DNA from: Pelobates cultripes
Lineage: Eukaryota; Chordata; Amphibia; Anura; Pelobatidae
Direction: 5' to 3'
Assembly (NCBI GenBank): GCA_933207985.1
Contig: OW240912.1
Coordinates: forward strand, 365,382,409-365,446,408
DNA: 64,000 nucleotides
How positions within the stretch are numbered: the first letter of the stretch is position 1; every line of letters starts with the position of its first letter. Of this stretch, positions 1 to 11,539 are shown one piece after another. The notes below the pieces were generated by a model, which worked only from the letters and a program-made list of their open reading frames with translations, made no database searches and was not told the DNA's origin. A program made the position numbers and the translations under genes.

Positions 1-420
1 AGCACCATGGGGCCAAGCTGAGACCAAAAGGGAGGCATGTGAATTGGCAAGGGAGGTCTTGCCACCTGAATCAGAGGAACTGGCGGCAGGATCGGTGAAC
101 AGACACTGATAGGTATGCGTCTTTTAGATCCAATCTTGTAAACCAGTCTCCGTCTTCAAGGAGGTCCCTTAAGAGGTGGATGCCCTCCATCTTGAAGTGA
201 CGGTACATCACTTAAGCGTTGAAGTGTCTCAGGTTGATAATGGGACGGAAGTCTCTGGTTTTCTTTTTTTACCAGGAATATATTGCTGAAGAAACCCCCG
301 GGTTCAGGAGCAGGTTCAATCGCGCCCTTCGATTGCAGTTCCTGAAGTTCGATGTCGATGAGTCTGGTGTCCTCTACAGAGCAGTTGATAGGTTGGGGCG
401 GGTCTGCTTGAAGTGGAAAT
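1..420 (-). mobile_element. DIRS-type retrotransposon, reverse transcriptase fragment
   Basis: Read on the minus strand, this stretch gives pieces typical of the DIRS reverse transcriptase: GGFFSNIFLVKK near 255-300, then a frame change, then a motif like QFTCLPFGLSLAPW next to the window edge. These match the pre-palm and palm segments of vertebrate DIRS elements, which normally carry a tyrosine recombinase instead of an integrase. At least one frameshift and one stop interrupt it, so it is dead. It is cut by the window start, so its true 3' extent is unknown. A Ty3/gypsy origin is less likely given the wording of the motifs. Confidence 0.72.
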
Positions 421-1619
421 TCCTCCCTTACACATTCTACATTCCCTTCTCTCTCTACACATAGACATTACATTCCCTACACACATACACTACATTACCT
501 AAACACACACTACAGCCTCTACGCACACATACATATACTCTCTACGTACCCTATACACCTAACCTGAAGTGTACTGTTATTATGGTATTGGAAAAATGTT
601 TTTCTTCTAAACTTTTAGTTAAAATTTTTGCATGCATCTTATATTGTGGTGTGTTTTATATGCGGAAAAATACTGAAGTCAGTTGGCATTGGGCTGACTT
701 GAAAATATAGGGAAAATCTGCTCACACGCCCCTGTTTCGGCTGTTGATTAAAAAAATAAACAAAGCAAATAATTTAGACTGATTTGCAATTGTGCCAAAA
801 CAAAAAAAATTTATTATTATATTATATTATCCATTTTGTGTGGACTTGGCATGGTTCTTGGCACTATTCCCTGCAGCCACCTACAGCTAGCATACATGCA
901 TATCCACCTCTCCTCCTGAACTTTAAAGCCTAGACAAGGCCTCCTATAATATCTGTCCCATTTGGCAGGTTACAAATCTGTCTACTGGCAAATCTGACCT
1001 AATGTCTTCACAAAGATTCCACCGGTGGAATATATGTATATATATATATATATATATTCATTATTACCTGGTAGCATGGTTTTCTTCAGTTTTGCCAAAT
1101 AGAAAACTAATATTGATGTTCAGCAGGTGAGAGCCTAGAACGAACTCCAGTAGCTGATTTTACAGCAAAAGCACAAAAGGATAAAGACAGTAACTATTAC
1201 TAATAAGACTCGTAGTGTTACTGAAATTTTATTCAATGTACTTTTAGGCAAAATTTGATCACAGATATAAATAGGATGTACAGGCATAGGGAGTTTTGAG
1301 AATCATAATTCTGGCAAAAGAATTGTAATTAGTGAGTAATAAATGTCTTTCAAAGAAAGGATCTGATAACTGATGTGTCATAAGTCCTGGTGAGAGTGGT
1401 TAGTGGGCAGTGAGAAACCAGATTTAATATAAACAAAATAAGACTTGGCACACAACCAGTCTGTTAGCAATGGGCTTTTTTCCAGGTAGCCACAGCAGGG
1501 ATGGGTAAGAATTCCCACCCAAAAGCAAAAATATACAAAAAGAGACTCATCTACTATGAAAAAAACTATGATAATTTACATTTTACATAGATACATAGAT
1601 GAAAAGAGACTTGCGTTCA
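421..1619. other. No gene seen; AT-rich spacer with simple repeats
   Basis: I see no conserved coding segment. The first 130 bases are a loose CACA/CTACAC-rich tract. A (TA)n microsatellite sits at about 1031-1058. The rest is AT-rich single-copy-looking sequence with short open frames only. Confidence 0.5.
1031..1058. repeat. (TA)n microsatellite
   Basis: Alternating TA for about 28 bases with one G interruption. Confidence 0.9.
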
Positions 1620-1927
1620 TTAAAGGGACTCTCCAGTGCCAGGAAAGCATATCCGTTTTCCTGGCACTGCAGAATCCTGCAGTGCCCCCCTCCTTTCCAC
1701 CCACAACCCATGTTGTTTAAAACACTTTTCGTGTTCTAAGAATATGCAAGTCCCTCTAGTGGCTGTCTGATAGACAGCCACTAGAAGAGGACTTAACCCT
1801 GCAAGGTAATTATTGCAGTGTATAAAAAGTGCAATAATTACACTTGCAGGTTTAATGGTGGTGGGAGTTGGCATCCAGACCACTCCAATGGGCAGAAGTG
1901 GTTTGGGTGCCTAGAGTGTCCCTTTAA
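1620..1927. mobile_element. Palindromic MITE with TTAA target duplication
   Basis: The element is bounded by TTAA at 1620-1623 and 1924-1927. Its ends are inverted: AAAGGGACTCTCCAGTGCC on the left and GGTGCCTAGAGTGTCCCTTT on the right. Inside are nested hairpins: AGTGCCAGGAAA/TTTCCTGGCACT near 1635-1670, CTAGTGGCTGTCT/AGACAGCCACTAG near 1757-1783, and GTAATTATTGCA/TGCAATAATTAC near 1806-1840. TTAA duplications are characteristic of piggyBac and Kolobok superfamilies; the sequence alone does not say which. There is no coding capacity. Confidence 0.8.
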
Positions 1928-2060
1928 GTTCAGCCTTTCTCACAAACGTTTTTGCTGTTGATCCAAAAGAAGGCAAAAAAAACACAGTCTGAAGCTCTTC
2001 CAATTTTACAACAAACTAGGAAAAAATTCCTTCCTGACCCCAAAATGTCAGTCAGATATC
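1928..2060 (-). mobile_element. LINE 3'-end fragment (CR1/L2 group)
   Basis: On the minus strand this reads GGGTCAGGAAGGAATTTTTT, then a segment with TTTTGGATCAACAGCAAAAA and GAGAAAGGCTGAAC. The same wording recurs on the plus strand at 8335-8490 and partly at 59485-59540, so it is a dispersed repeat. I recognise it as a 3'-untranslated tail of a frog LINE of the CR1/L2 group. The assignment to a clade is inference. Confidence 0.6.
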
Positions 2061-2180
2061 TGCTTGGATCAATAAGCTGTTACCCCACTAATTAGACATG
2101 ATATCCCTGTATACTGTACATCTGTATTGACTCTGATAAAACTACCTATTTAAGCAGAGAATTCCACATCCTTACTGTTC

Positions 2181-2268
2181 TTAAAGGACCACTCTAGGCA
2201 CCCAGACCACTTCAGCTTAATGAAGTGGTCTGGGTGCCAGGTCCTTCTAGGGTTAACCCATTTTTTCA
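2181..2268 (+). mobile_element. TTAA MITE, 5' end only
   Basis: It begins at TTAA (2181-2184) with AAAGGACCACTCTAGGCACC, followed by a hairpin around ACTTCAGCTTAATGAAGT. The text is nearly identical to the first 85 bases of the complete MITE at 29869-30370, including AGGGTTAACCCATTTTTTCA. It then breaks off, so this is a truncated copy of the same family. Confidence 0.82.
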
Positions 2269-2991
2269 TTCTTTATTGTAAAGATAACAATATCCGAACT
2301 ATCATCTGGTACTTTTTAATACAGCTGACTACAGTGAAACACCCTGGAGATTTGGTGGAGAGTCTGTGCTTTGTAGATAATGCATCCATCACTGGACAGT
2401 TAGATGCTCGATAACTAAATTAAAATTTCACATACTGTAAGTAGTTGCGAGTTGTGACATTACATATACGAGCCCTAATGCCCCTTTGCATGTTGTATGT
2501 ACTGTATCTATTATATATAAATATCTATACATACATACATATTTTGCATATTGCATGTACATTTGCAATTAAAAATGAGAATTGCAGGAAGTGTTCAGCT
2601 TAGTTTTCATTACCGCTAAATATATATGCAACAAACAAGGGATGTAATATGTTAAACGTATATATTTTTCAAAAGAATTGTTGGCAATGCAATTGTGATA
2701 ACTATTTATCAGTTATGAAAATGAAAAGGTTCCATGAAAGTCAGTATGTATGCACTATATATGTTAAATACTTCTCTAAGGTTACAAGCAAATGGGACTT
2801 TCATAGGTTCATTGTGAAGGTTAGAAAAACTACAGATGTGCCTTGGAAATTGTATCCCATTGATGTCTCTCTCATTTAAAAAAAAAAAAAAGTGAGTGAC
2901 TGGTTAAGGCAACTGACTAATGCCCTCAATTGGCGGTCAGTCAATGTCAAGTGCAATTTCAAGACGTAGATTTCAAAGGCAAGCAGCAACC
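2269..2991. other. No gene seen; AT-rich spacer
   Basis: Only short open frames are present and none has recognisable similarity. A poly(A) run lies near 2877-2892. Confidence 0.45.
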
Positions 2992-3165
2992 AGGATCCTT
3001 CAACAATATACATACATGTCGGGTCAGACAGTGTTTGAATGTAGACAGTTAGTCTCTATGGTCTTCTCTGCTTCATTCCCTGCACAATGCAGTAACCTCT
3101 TCAGACAAAGTGTCAAACTCAAATACTGTCTGACCCAAGGTATATGTATGTGGCTGAAGGATCCT
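2992..3165. repeat. Inverted repeat, about 49-base arms
   Basis: The left arm at 2992-3040 starts AGGATCCTTCA and contains GGGTCAGACAGTGTTTGA. The right arm at 3117-3165 contains TCAAATACTGTCTGACCC and ends TGAAGGATCCT. The arms match at roughly four positions in five and are separated by about 75 bases. It looks like a foldback or MITE remnant. I could not see a convincing target duplication at the outer edges. Confidence 0.7.
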
Positions 3166-3232
3166 GTCATATACTAAAGGTACTCAGGCCTCTACAGTCA
3201 CAACATTTCAATCCAAAATAGTGCCTCTAGAA

Positions 3233-3943
3233 CAGGGGTTCTGAACCTTTGTAGTCTCACACCTACCCCCAAAAGTAAGCACTCCTCCTCTCCTTTCCAA
3301 AAGCAATTAATAATGGATAATTTACACAATTGACATGGAAATTTTATTTTAACATATTCAGATCCACAGAAAGCGTAAAGAAAGTTTTGCTGTAGTGGTT
3401 TGGTGACTATCGTGTTCCTTTAAGAATTGTATTTTTGTCGTACATAATAAAGCTTTGTTAATTTTTTGTTTAGATTCCAAGCAAATTTGTCAAGCCCTCT
3501 GATAACTAAGCTAGCAAGAGTTAAAATTAAACGTTCTTGGAAAAAATCCATTGTTGCCGTCACTCAGACTGTGCATTGTAGTCTAACTATAACAGTCATT
3601 GAGTTCGGAGTTATCGTGTGACTGCTTTTCTGTTGTTCTTGCGATTGTTGTAAGCAAGTTTGTGAGCCATTTCTGGCATGGGGTTTTGGTGCAAGATTAA
3701 ACTAAAAGTAAAACAGTTAGTCTTCATTTTTCCAAACACTTTCATTATACGATTTTTGATCATTTAAATGCCTCCTACATTTTTTTAAATCTGGAAATCG
3801 CAACCTGATTGTATCTAAACTAAATTCTGGAAAAAAAAGCAATTACAATAATGTTAACAAAGAACATCACACCTCCCCACTAACACCTTTTCAATTTTGC
3901 ACCTCCCCAAAGGAGGCACACCTCACAGGTTAAGAACCCCCTG
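3233..3943. mobile_element. Non-autonomous hAT element with 8-bp target duplication
   Basis: The left terminus reads CAGGGGTTCTGAACCTTTG and the right terminus is the inverse, ending AGGTTAAGAACCCCCTG. The flanks are CTCTAGAA (3225-3232) and CTTTAGAA (3944-3951), an 8-bp duplication with one mismatch. CAGGGGTTCT-type termini and 8-bp duplications are typical of hAT-Charlie-like elements. The interior has no transposase. It contains the last part of a TTAA MITE, ending TTCCTTTAA near 3424, so it was itself a landing site. Confidence 0.82.
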
Positions 3944-3951
3944 CTTTAGAA

Positions 3952-4762
3952 ACGTTTGAGCAGTATAGTCTCATTGGGACTGTTAACAAATCTGCAGGAG
4001 CTACGTGATCAGCATGGATCAAAATTCTGAGTAATGTTTCCAGACGCTTCCTGGAATTCTGGGTCATTTTAGCTAGCAAAGGTACCCTGTGTAAGAAAAT
4101 TGTACCTAATATCTACATACAGAAAGTGCCCATTCGGTAGATAGAAAAAAAAAATACTATATATATCAGCATGCAAGTATAAAAAGAGTTGGGAGAAATA
4201 ATCTACTGTCATAGTAATGTTTATTACAAAGTATCATTTTACACTATATCCTAGAACAAATCTATATGGCCAGAAGATGTAACATTATACTTCTTTATAA
4301 TGGTAGGAACATTTATACTCTGGGGGCTTTGCAATCCTTGCTACTTGCCATCCCAGATACAAATGGAGAAATAAATGCTTACTTTAAGTACACTAAGGTA
4401 AATTATTACCATAACAGATTTTCTCATGTGTTCACTAAGTTATAATTCATGGCAAGTCACATGCTGCATTATGGAAAAATGCTTTGGCTGCCAGCTCCTA
4501 GCAGTATCTCTTGCAAATTGTATGAAAATGCACTCGTTTTCTAAGCAAAAGAAGGGGGATCACATAGTATGTCTTGCAGCATGTATAAAACTGTTTTTAC
4601 GAATGTATAATACGACATATATAATAATCTGACCTTAAATCACTTTTAGGGATTATTTGTAATACAATTCCAGGATCGTCAGAGTTTAGTAAATAACAAC
4701 AATTGTGTTCTTCAACCTGAACATACAAATATAAGTAAGCGAAGTTTGAATCAGTGAAAGTG
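3952..4762. other. No gene seen; AT-rich spacer
   Basis: There is no coding segment or repeat that I recognise. A short open frame at 4426-4632 has no similarity I know and is treated as chance. Confidence 0.4.
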
Positions 4763-5327
4763 TTAACTGAACACTCAGAGCACCATAACCACTAAATCAC
4801 TGACGCCTTCCCCTCCTAATGTAAGGAGTCAAACAGTTTTGAGTGGTTTGACTTACTACCCGGGGTCTGTCGGGCACTGCTCTCCACCTCCTCTACTAGC
4901 AATGCCAGAGAGCTGGAAGTTAATAAGCAAGCTCCAGCTAAAAAAATTGAAAACTGTTTAAAAGAATTGCATTGTAGTGAGTTGTAGTGGTTATGGTGGT
5001 AATTTAGAATTTCTTAAATCTCTGTTAATAGCTTGCTAGACCCTGCAGGAACATCCTGTGTGTGATTAAAGTTCAATATAAAGAGCAGGAGATTACAACT
5101 TTTAGAGTAAATTAACATCTGTATGAAAATGAAAACTTTTTCTCATGCAGGCTGTGTCAGTCACAGCCAGGGAAAGTGTGGCTAGAGCTGCATGGACAGA
5201 CATAAACAAAAGTGATTTAACTCCCAAATAACAGAGAATTGAGCAGTGCGACTGCATGGGCATGATTTATACATTAAAACTGTTTCATTAAGCTAAAGTT
5301 GCTTTGGTGACTATAGTGTCCCTTTAA
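4763..5327. mobile_element. Composite TTAA MITE
   Basis: The stretch starts at TTAA (4763-4766) with CTGAACACTCAGAGCACC and ends GTGACTATAGTGTCCCTTTAA with TTAA at 5324-5327. The right half, with AGCTAAAGTTGCTTTGGTGA and ATTAATAGCTTGCTAGACCCTG-like text, differs in character from the left half, which has its own ends near 4763 and 4990. Two related MITEs, one inside or abutting the other, explain this best. There is no coding capacity. Confidence 0.65.
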
Positions 5328-6993
5328 GTGTGTTATTCACTCACTGCACTACCGCACTTCAGTCACCTTTTATGGGGTTTATGGTGTTGCTTTTGATTCA
5401 TTGTTCTAATCTGTTTATTCTGTATAATTTTTCCAGGTTCTCATGGGGTTTGAGTTTGTATCAAACATTCCAAAATTCATCTTTGTAAAGTAGCTTTTCC
5501 ACCTTCAATTTCCACAGATACCAGTTTCCATTATTAAGCTTATCACTGGGAATTTCATATCTGTCCCACTTTTCTTCTACCCTTTTCCTTTCCCGGTGGA
5601 GTTTAAAACCAAGTTTTCATTTTATTGAAGCACTGCCACTTTCTTTCAATGTCAGCTTCCCAAACAGGCAGTCATATAGATGCAGATACATGTAAAACAA
5701 CAAAAATATAACTGGTACAGAAAGTAAACGAGAGACACACAGTTTTACATAAGGCTCAGATGTACTGTAAAACATCATTTTCACAGCACAAACACACATG
5801 GCACTGCCATACATACAACCACAGAGATATTCACAAACATACATACACTGCCATACACAAACACACAGATACATACTGCCACACACACAGCTAAACACAT
5901 CTAAGAACTGGTGTACACACAGATACCTACAAATTATATATATTTTGGGTTTACTATACACTTCTGACCTCCTCTTTATTTATCTTTGCACTGGAAAACC
6001 TCACAGTGAGCTGCTACAGGGCTGCAGGCAACAGGGCTGCTATCAGGGAGTGACAGCCAATTTTTCTTAAAGTGGCCAGGTCGAGCAATGGGGCATTAAG
6101 CTGACCAAATTGTGGTACTGCATTAAAGGGCAGACCAGGCCCTTTAATGTAGTGCACTGACTGCCTGCCTCCTCTTCTCTCCTGTGCAACAGCACTTGAG
6201 GAAGCCGCAAGGGAGGTTAGGAGAGGGGTCAGGAGTCCGTATGCCTGCATCTGCCAATCCTCACTAGGCAACTGGGGAAACCACCTTTCAACTTTAAAAA
6301 GATAACTTAAAAGGAAGTTAGCTAAATAATATATATATATATTGTAATGTGTTAATATTATGTGTGTGTATTACTGTATATTTGTAGAATTGTTTAAGTA
6401 GTAGTAGGTTGCTTGTATACAGAATAGTGTGTTTGGCATTTTGTGTTGTATTGTGTGTTTGTGGCAGCAATGCACATTTGTAATAATGTATGTGTATGTA
6501 GGTGGGTGTGTGCTAAACAATATGATTGTGTGTGTATGTTTAGTAAAGTATGTGTTTAGTCTTGCGTGCATGCTTGACAATATGTCAATATTGGGTGTGT
6601 AGTGTGCATGTGTAAGTGTGTGTACCCGTTTTTGTGTCTGTGAGTGTATGTATGTGTGTGTACATGTGTATTCCATGAGATTGTCTGGGATGTGTTTGTG
6701 TCTATGAATATGCTTTCTAGAGTATCTATGTCTGGTAGCCTATGTGTTGTTAGACCCAGCCATTGGGTTTGTAAACAGCCCAAAGAATTTTAATGGTAGC
6801 ATTGGGAGTCAGTGCAGGGCTATACCTTCCCTCCCACATGGCTTCCTTCACATACTGTAAGGAACTGATCTGAAATCACTTCCTCCAAGTGCTGCCATAC
6901 AGGATAGGAATAGGGGCTGTTAATACAGTCTATAATGTATCCACTATGCCTCAAATCTAGAAGGCATAGCAGACCCCTTAGCTGGTTCAGTTA
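5328..6993. other. No gene seen; spacer with two simple-repeat tracts
   Basis: A CA-rich array of a loose unit (about CACATACTGCCATACACAAA) spans about 5785-5905. A TG-rich array (TGTGTGTATG and variants) spans about 6360-6700. Between them, 6009-6270 holds GC-richer text with repeated CAGGGCTGC words that resembles the body of non-autonomous hAT elements elsewhere in the window, but I found no paired termini. Open frames inside the arrays are repeat artefacts. Confidence 0.5.
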
Positions 6994-7655
6994 TGTCAGG
7001 ATTACTGTAGATGCCCAACACGCAGAATTTAAGTAGAAAACAAGAAAATACCTAAGAAGTATTACCGGGCCTTAGAATGGCCAGATTTAACGTATAAAGG
7101 TAAATAGCCACAAGACAGGGAAAAGACAAGACGTAGAAATAACGCAAACAATGAACAAGCCACGGCTCAAGGAATGGAGAAATCAGAATAGTCAGGAGCC
7201 AAGCCAAAGGTCAAGGAATACAGAGATCGGATAGTCAAGAGGGAAGCCAAGGTCAAATACACAAGAATCAAATACAAGAAACGCGCTCTCAGATAACCAA
7301 ATGGAAACCACGACAGGGCACCGAGAAAAGGACAAACTAAATAGCTTAAGATGTTCCCTGATAGGCTGTAGGGAAACATGTGACCATGCGTGTGTGTTTA
7401 ACACACCCACATCATTTTTAATGATCTGGCCCTTTAACGGTTAAAGAGAAAACCCTTCCATTAAACACAGTTGCAGCGGCCGGCGTCTTAATGATATAGA
7501 CCTGGCCGCTTAGAGAGGAGGAGCCACCACTAATGAGTGATTGACGTCATTCCCTTTACCATGTGGGAATGCTGCCGGATCGAGACGTGCCCGTCGGGTA
7601 TGAGCGAACCCGTTGGGCGAGGACTTAACAGGTAGGCAACGAGGTGGCGTAACAG
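6994..7655 (-). mobile_element. Chromovirus-type LTR, probably solo
   Basis: On the minus strand this has the same organisation as the LTR at 12492-13025: a CRE-like TGACGTCA-type region, a C/T-rich stretch with repeated TTGACTAT and CCTTG words, GGCCATTCTAAGGYCCGG near the 3' end, and a terminal CCTGACA (plus-strand TGTCAGG at 6994). No internal coding region adjoins it. The 5' boundary is less certain: a minus-strand TGTTACGCC near 7654 is a candidate, and I could not match a 5-bp duplication. It may be truncated. Confidence 0.68.
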
Positions 7656-8329
7656 GCTAGCCGGTATAATATATCTCCTAAACCGGACCTCTTAGCCGTA
7701 GCAGGCCCAGGAGAAAGCTGTGTACCTTAATGGAGTACTAGCTGTCAACCTCTGATGGTGGCCTTGTACATGTATCACCCATCACTGCCAATACTGGTAT
7801 CACATCTCTCATAATTCATATTTTTTATGATTTTTTATTCACGTTACAAGACACAAAAAACAATAATGGTGTTGCCCACATCAGATATGTCATTTAACAG
7901 CAGTGTTTTTGAGAATGCAATATTTGAACATGTGATATTGAGGTGGTATGTTAGGGTTCATCAAGAATGATCCAGGAAACTGAATATGAACTTTAGAATG
8001 AAATAACATTTATGGTCTTGTTGATTTCATTGTACCTCATCTTGGCTGTTCTCTGAAGATTTGCCACTGGAGTCAGCAGCTACAGTCTGCATCCATAGTG
8101 AGCATTGCGTATTTGATAAAGAACGTAGGCCTTGATCACATTCCCACATTTGTTTTCATCTGATACCAGTTTCTGAACTTCAGCCAGTATTGGGTGTTGG
8201 TTTTCAACACACTCACAAGCCAAAATGTAATTTTCTTATAGTAGTGCAGACAGATTTAGAAATCCTTATCAACTTGTTTTTGTTGTGTTAATGATATGAC
8301 ATGCATGATCCAAGGATAAATCCAACTGC
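7656..8329. other. No gene seen
   Basis: AT-rich spacer without recognisable coding or repeat structure. Confidence 0.4.
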
Positions 8330-8490
8330 TATTCTGTGGTCAAGAGGGAATTTATTTCCTAGTATATTGCAAAATTGGAAGTGCTTCAAACTGGGTTTAT
8401 TTGGATCAACAGCAAAAAACAAATATAAGGAAGGCTGAACTCGATGGACACGTCTCTTTTTAGCCTACGTAACTATGTAACTAACTATGT
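8330..8490 (+). mobile_element. LINE 3'-end fragment (CR1/L2 group)
   Basis: Plus-strand copy of the same tail as at 1928-2060: GGATCAACAGCAAAAAACAA, then GGAAGGCTGAACTCGATGGA, CGTCTCTTTTTAGCC and a terminal duplication of AACTATGTAACTA. Ends like this, with short 3' repeats in place of poly(A), fit CR1/L2-type LINEs. No coding sequence precedes it. Confidence 0.68.
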
Positions 8491-9289
8491 AACATCAAGA
8501 TCAGTATGTGGAAAATGAAAGTTTTATGTCAAATGGTGATTTGGGGTGTTTTATGATTATATAACAGGTTGATAATTATAGACGGCCAAGTTGATAACCT
8601 GGTATCCTGTGTATCCTAAAAACTGCAAATGTAACTATGAAAACCCCTGCCTACATAACGTCTTTTTAGTTGTATGTATTGTTTTGCTCATACTCAAAAC
8701 ACATATTCATTAATTGCTTTGAAACGTGTTGTACTTTATTTATCAAGTTTGCTTGGCTGAGTTCAGTAAGAGGAAAATGACACTATTATTGGGTCAATAA
8801 ACTTTCTCTAGGCTCCTTACTTGTATAGGTACCTATAGGCCAGTGGCTTACATTAATACAGATGCTAATTTATTGGGGAAAATTTTAGCTGAAGCACATT
8901 TATGTCACATGATTAAGATACACTATTAAGGATTGCGTATTTATTTGCACTAGAGCTGCGTTTCCCAATTGGTGTTCCGCGAGAACAAAATTGAGGTTCC
9001 GCGGCATTTTGCCACATCCAAGATGGCCGCCGCTACCTGCTGTTCCCGGAAGGTCAGGAACAGCAGAGACCGCCGTCAGCCAGCCTTGCCGTCAATACCC
9101 CTTTCTGTCAGCACGCCTTGCCGTCAGAGCCCGCCCTAGCGCCCTCCCTGTCACTTGCCCTGCCATCAGCCAGCCACCTAAGCTTAGCTCATCCATGAGA
9201 GAGTCTGCCCAGCCCTCAGCCAGCCCGCCCAGCAGCCAGCCCGCCCTGCCGTCAGCCATTTTCTATCACTCATGGTAGAGGAGTGATAG

Positions 9290-9660
9290 AGAGTGGAGCT
9301 GAGAGTTAAAGCTCTGTTATTGTCATAGATAGAAAGCTCTGTTAGGTATGGACATAGAAAGCTCTGTTAGGTAGGGAAATAGAAAGCTCTGTTAGATATG
9401 GACATTGAAATTCTATGTTAGGGGCATTGAAAGTCACTGTAGAGGACATTAAGGCTCTGTTGGGGCATTGAAAGACTCTTTGAGGGGCATTGAAATTCTC
9501 TGCTAAGGACATTGAAAGGCTTTGTAAGGGACATTAAAAGGCTCTGTCAGGGGCATTGAAAGACTGTCAGAAACATTGAAATTATCTGCTAGGGACATTA
9601 AAAGGCTCTGTCAAGGGCATTGAAAGACTCTGTCAGGGACACTGAATGACATTGGGAGGG
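9290..9660 (+). repeat. Minisatellite inside the hAT element
   Basis: About a dozen imperfect units of roughly 25-35 bases. The core words are GAAAGCTCTGTTAGG, GGGACATTGAAA and GGGGCATTGAAAGACTCTGT. Early units carry TATGGACATAGAAAGCTCTG; later ones drift to AGGGACATTAAAAGGCTCTG. There is no continuous open frame across it. Confidence 0.85.
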
Positions 9661-10021
9661 GCAAAAAACTGTTAACTGTAATTTTCAAAGTGTTCAAATC
9701 TTTTTGCTCCAATTATAACTCAAAAATCCTGCATAAGTTCAGCTCTTTCTAAGAGCGTTATCAAAATCAGCATCTTTTTTAGTCAGGTTGTGAGATCTGT
9801 ATTTTTTAAGTGTTTTCTTTTTCACCAATAAACAACAATGAATTTGGAAAGCTCTTCAGAGAAAAATGATAACTACTTCTACCAGTTCGGCACTTATAGA
9901 AACAGAGAAAGAAGATACAACTAAAACTCCAGAAAACATGCCTGAAATAGATGTATCTACTGTTCCTCAAATAGCAGAGACAAGTGAACAAGTGCAAAAA
10001 TAAAAGAAAAACACACAATTT

Positions 10022-10257
10022 TAGACATGCGCACTTAGTTTTGGTCCGAATGTTAATTCGGACGGACTTCGGCATTGTTGAATTGCAGAAATTCCGAAGT
10101 GCCGAAGTCACGAATTGCCAAAGAGTTGAATTTCGGAAGTGCTGAACCAAATTGCCGAAGTGCTGAATTTCGGAAGTGCCGAAGTGCTTCGGATTTCTGA
10201 AAAGTGGCAAAACCGGAGAGAGAGGGAAAATTAATGGCAAAGGGAATGATGACAGGA
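10022..10257 (+). mobile_element. Possible MITE fragment with reiterated CCGAAGTGC words
   Basis: It begins TAGACATGCGCACTTAG, resembling the TAGACATGTG at 21652 and the TAGAGATG hAT terminus at 39940. The body repeats CCGAAGTGCCGAAGT and GAATTTCGGAAGTGC in both orientations. I could not find the opposite terminus, so I treat it as a fragment inserted in the larger hAT. The boundary with the following block is approximate. Confidence 0.45.
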
Positions 10258-10430
10258 ATCTAACCCTTACCCTACCTGTACCCTTAACCCTACCCATGCC
10301 CCTACCCCTAACTCTACCCCTAACCCTCCCCCTAAACCTACCGCTTACCTAACCCCTAACCCCAACCCTACTCTAACCCCTAACCTAACCCCTAGTAGGG
10401 TTAGGGTTAGGGTTTGGGTTATGGGTCCAC
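10258..10430. repeat. Telomere-like (CCCTAA)n block with inverted (TTAGGG) end
   Basis: Degenerate CCCTAA units (CCCTACC, CCCCTAA, CCCTTAA variants) run to about 10394. Orientation then flips abruptly at CCCCTAGTAGGG into three clean TTAGGG units followed by GTTTGGGTTATGGG. The order is CCCTAA then TTAGGG on the plus strand, opposite to what an end-to-end chromosome fusion leaves. It sits inside a transposon. Confidence 0.85.
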
Positions 10431-10439
10431 CGATGTTGC

Positions 10440-11539
10440 AGGACTTTTAATATTGTTGGTTTTTTATATAATTTTGACAAACAGATTGAAGAAGACTTGC
10501 TTCTGTGTGAAACTTTGAAAACACATACCACTGGTGAGAACATATTTAACTGTATCCAGATGTTCAAGAACACACACTGTATAAATTGGGACAAATGTGT
10601 AGATGTGTGCAGTGATGGTGCCGAAGCAATGGTTGGGAAAGTGGCAGATGCTGTGACACGAATAAGAAATGTAGCAAAAAACAGCACCAATTCTCGCTGT
10701 GTTCTTCACAGACTTACACTGGTAGCTAAAAATATTTCAATCTCACTTAAAACTGTGCTAGATGAATTGGTCCAGTTTCTTAATTTTATAAAAAGTCGAC
10801 CGTTACAGTCACGACTATTTAAAATTATATGTGAAGATATAGGTAGTCACCACTCTGCTCTGCTTTTGCATTCAGATGTCCGTTGGTCATCACGAGGTAA
10901 AGTTCTTGTTAGAATGTTTGAATTGCGTCAAGAGTTGTTTGCATATTCCAGTATCATAAATTTAGATTATCTGATCGATTAACAAACATTCCGTGGTTAT
11001 CCAAAGTAGTATATCTTGCAGACATATTCGCAAAATTAAATGACATGTGTTTATCACTCCAAAGAAAAAACACTAATATTTTTAATGCAAGAGATAAAAT
11101 ATTTTCATTGTCTCGTAAGCTGCAGTTTTGGGCCTCATCTGTTGAGCAAAATAATTTGAACTCTTTGCCAACACTTAAGGATTTTCTTGAAGAATCAGAA
11201 ATTGAACTTGAAGATGAAATTCACAATGAAATTGCAGATCATCTTTGCCATTTAATCACATCGATTAATCAGTATTTTCCATTCTTGAATGAAAACAATA
11301 ATGACTGGGTTCGAAATCCATTCATAAAAGACAAGCCAGACAATTTTTCTGTTGTAGATTTTGAAAATCTGATCTATTTAACTCCTGACAGTCAACTAAG
11401 CCAAAAATTTAAAGAAGTTTCAATTATTGCTTTTTGTGGTGATTCTCGCTTTACTCTGCAAGAAAAGAAAAGTATGGAAATCAAATTGACGCAACTGCAG
11501 ACATGCAAATACAACTGTCAACAATTAAACCAGATATAA
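10440..11539 (+). pseudogene. hAT transposase remnant, ZBED5/SCAND3-like
   Basis: Two frames encode the body of a Buster/Charlie-type transposase. The first (to about 10982) has a segment beginning DKQIEEDLLLCETLKTH, then CVDVCSDGAEAMVGK, where the DG.A.M signature holds a catalytic aspartate, CVLHRLTL, and a segment with HSDVRWSSRGKVLVR. The second (11045-11539) continues in another frame with YLADIFAKLNDMCLSLQ-like text. At least one frameshift near 10982 separates them. The N-terminal BED finger and the C-terminal dimerisation region are not recognisable. Host genes such as ZBED5 derive from this family, but the position between hAT termini argues for a plain transposon remnant. Confidence 0.82.

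Noticed and set aside
5617..5961. Cys/Val/Tyr-rich open frame on the minus strand
   Set aside because: It is the translation of a CA-rich repeat; composition explains it. The same applies to frames at 6371-6676, 20257-20451, 46283-46834 and 47188-47607.
10258..10430. Ancient telomere fusion point
   Set aside because: The orientation is CCCTAA then TTAGGG, the reverse of what fusion produces, and the block lies between hAT termini.
10497..11539. Domesticated ZBED-type host gene
   Set aside because: The frame is broken, the N- and C-terminal domains are missing, and hAT termini with an 8-bp duplication enclose it.
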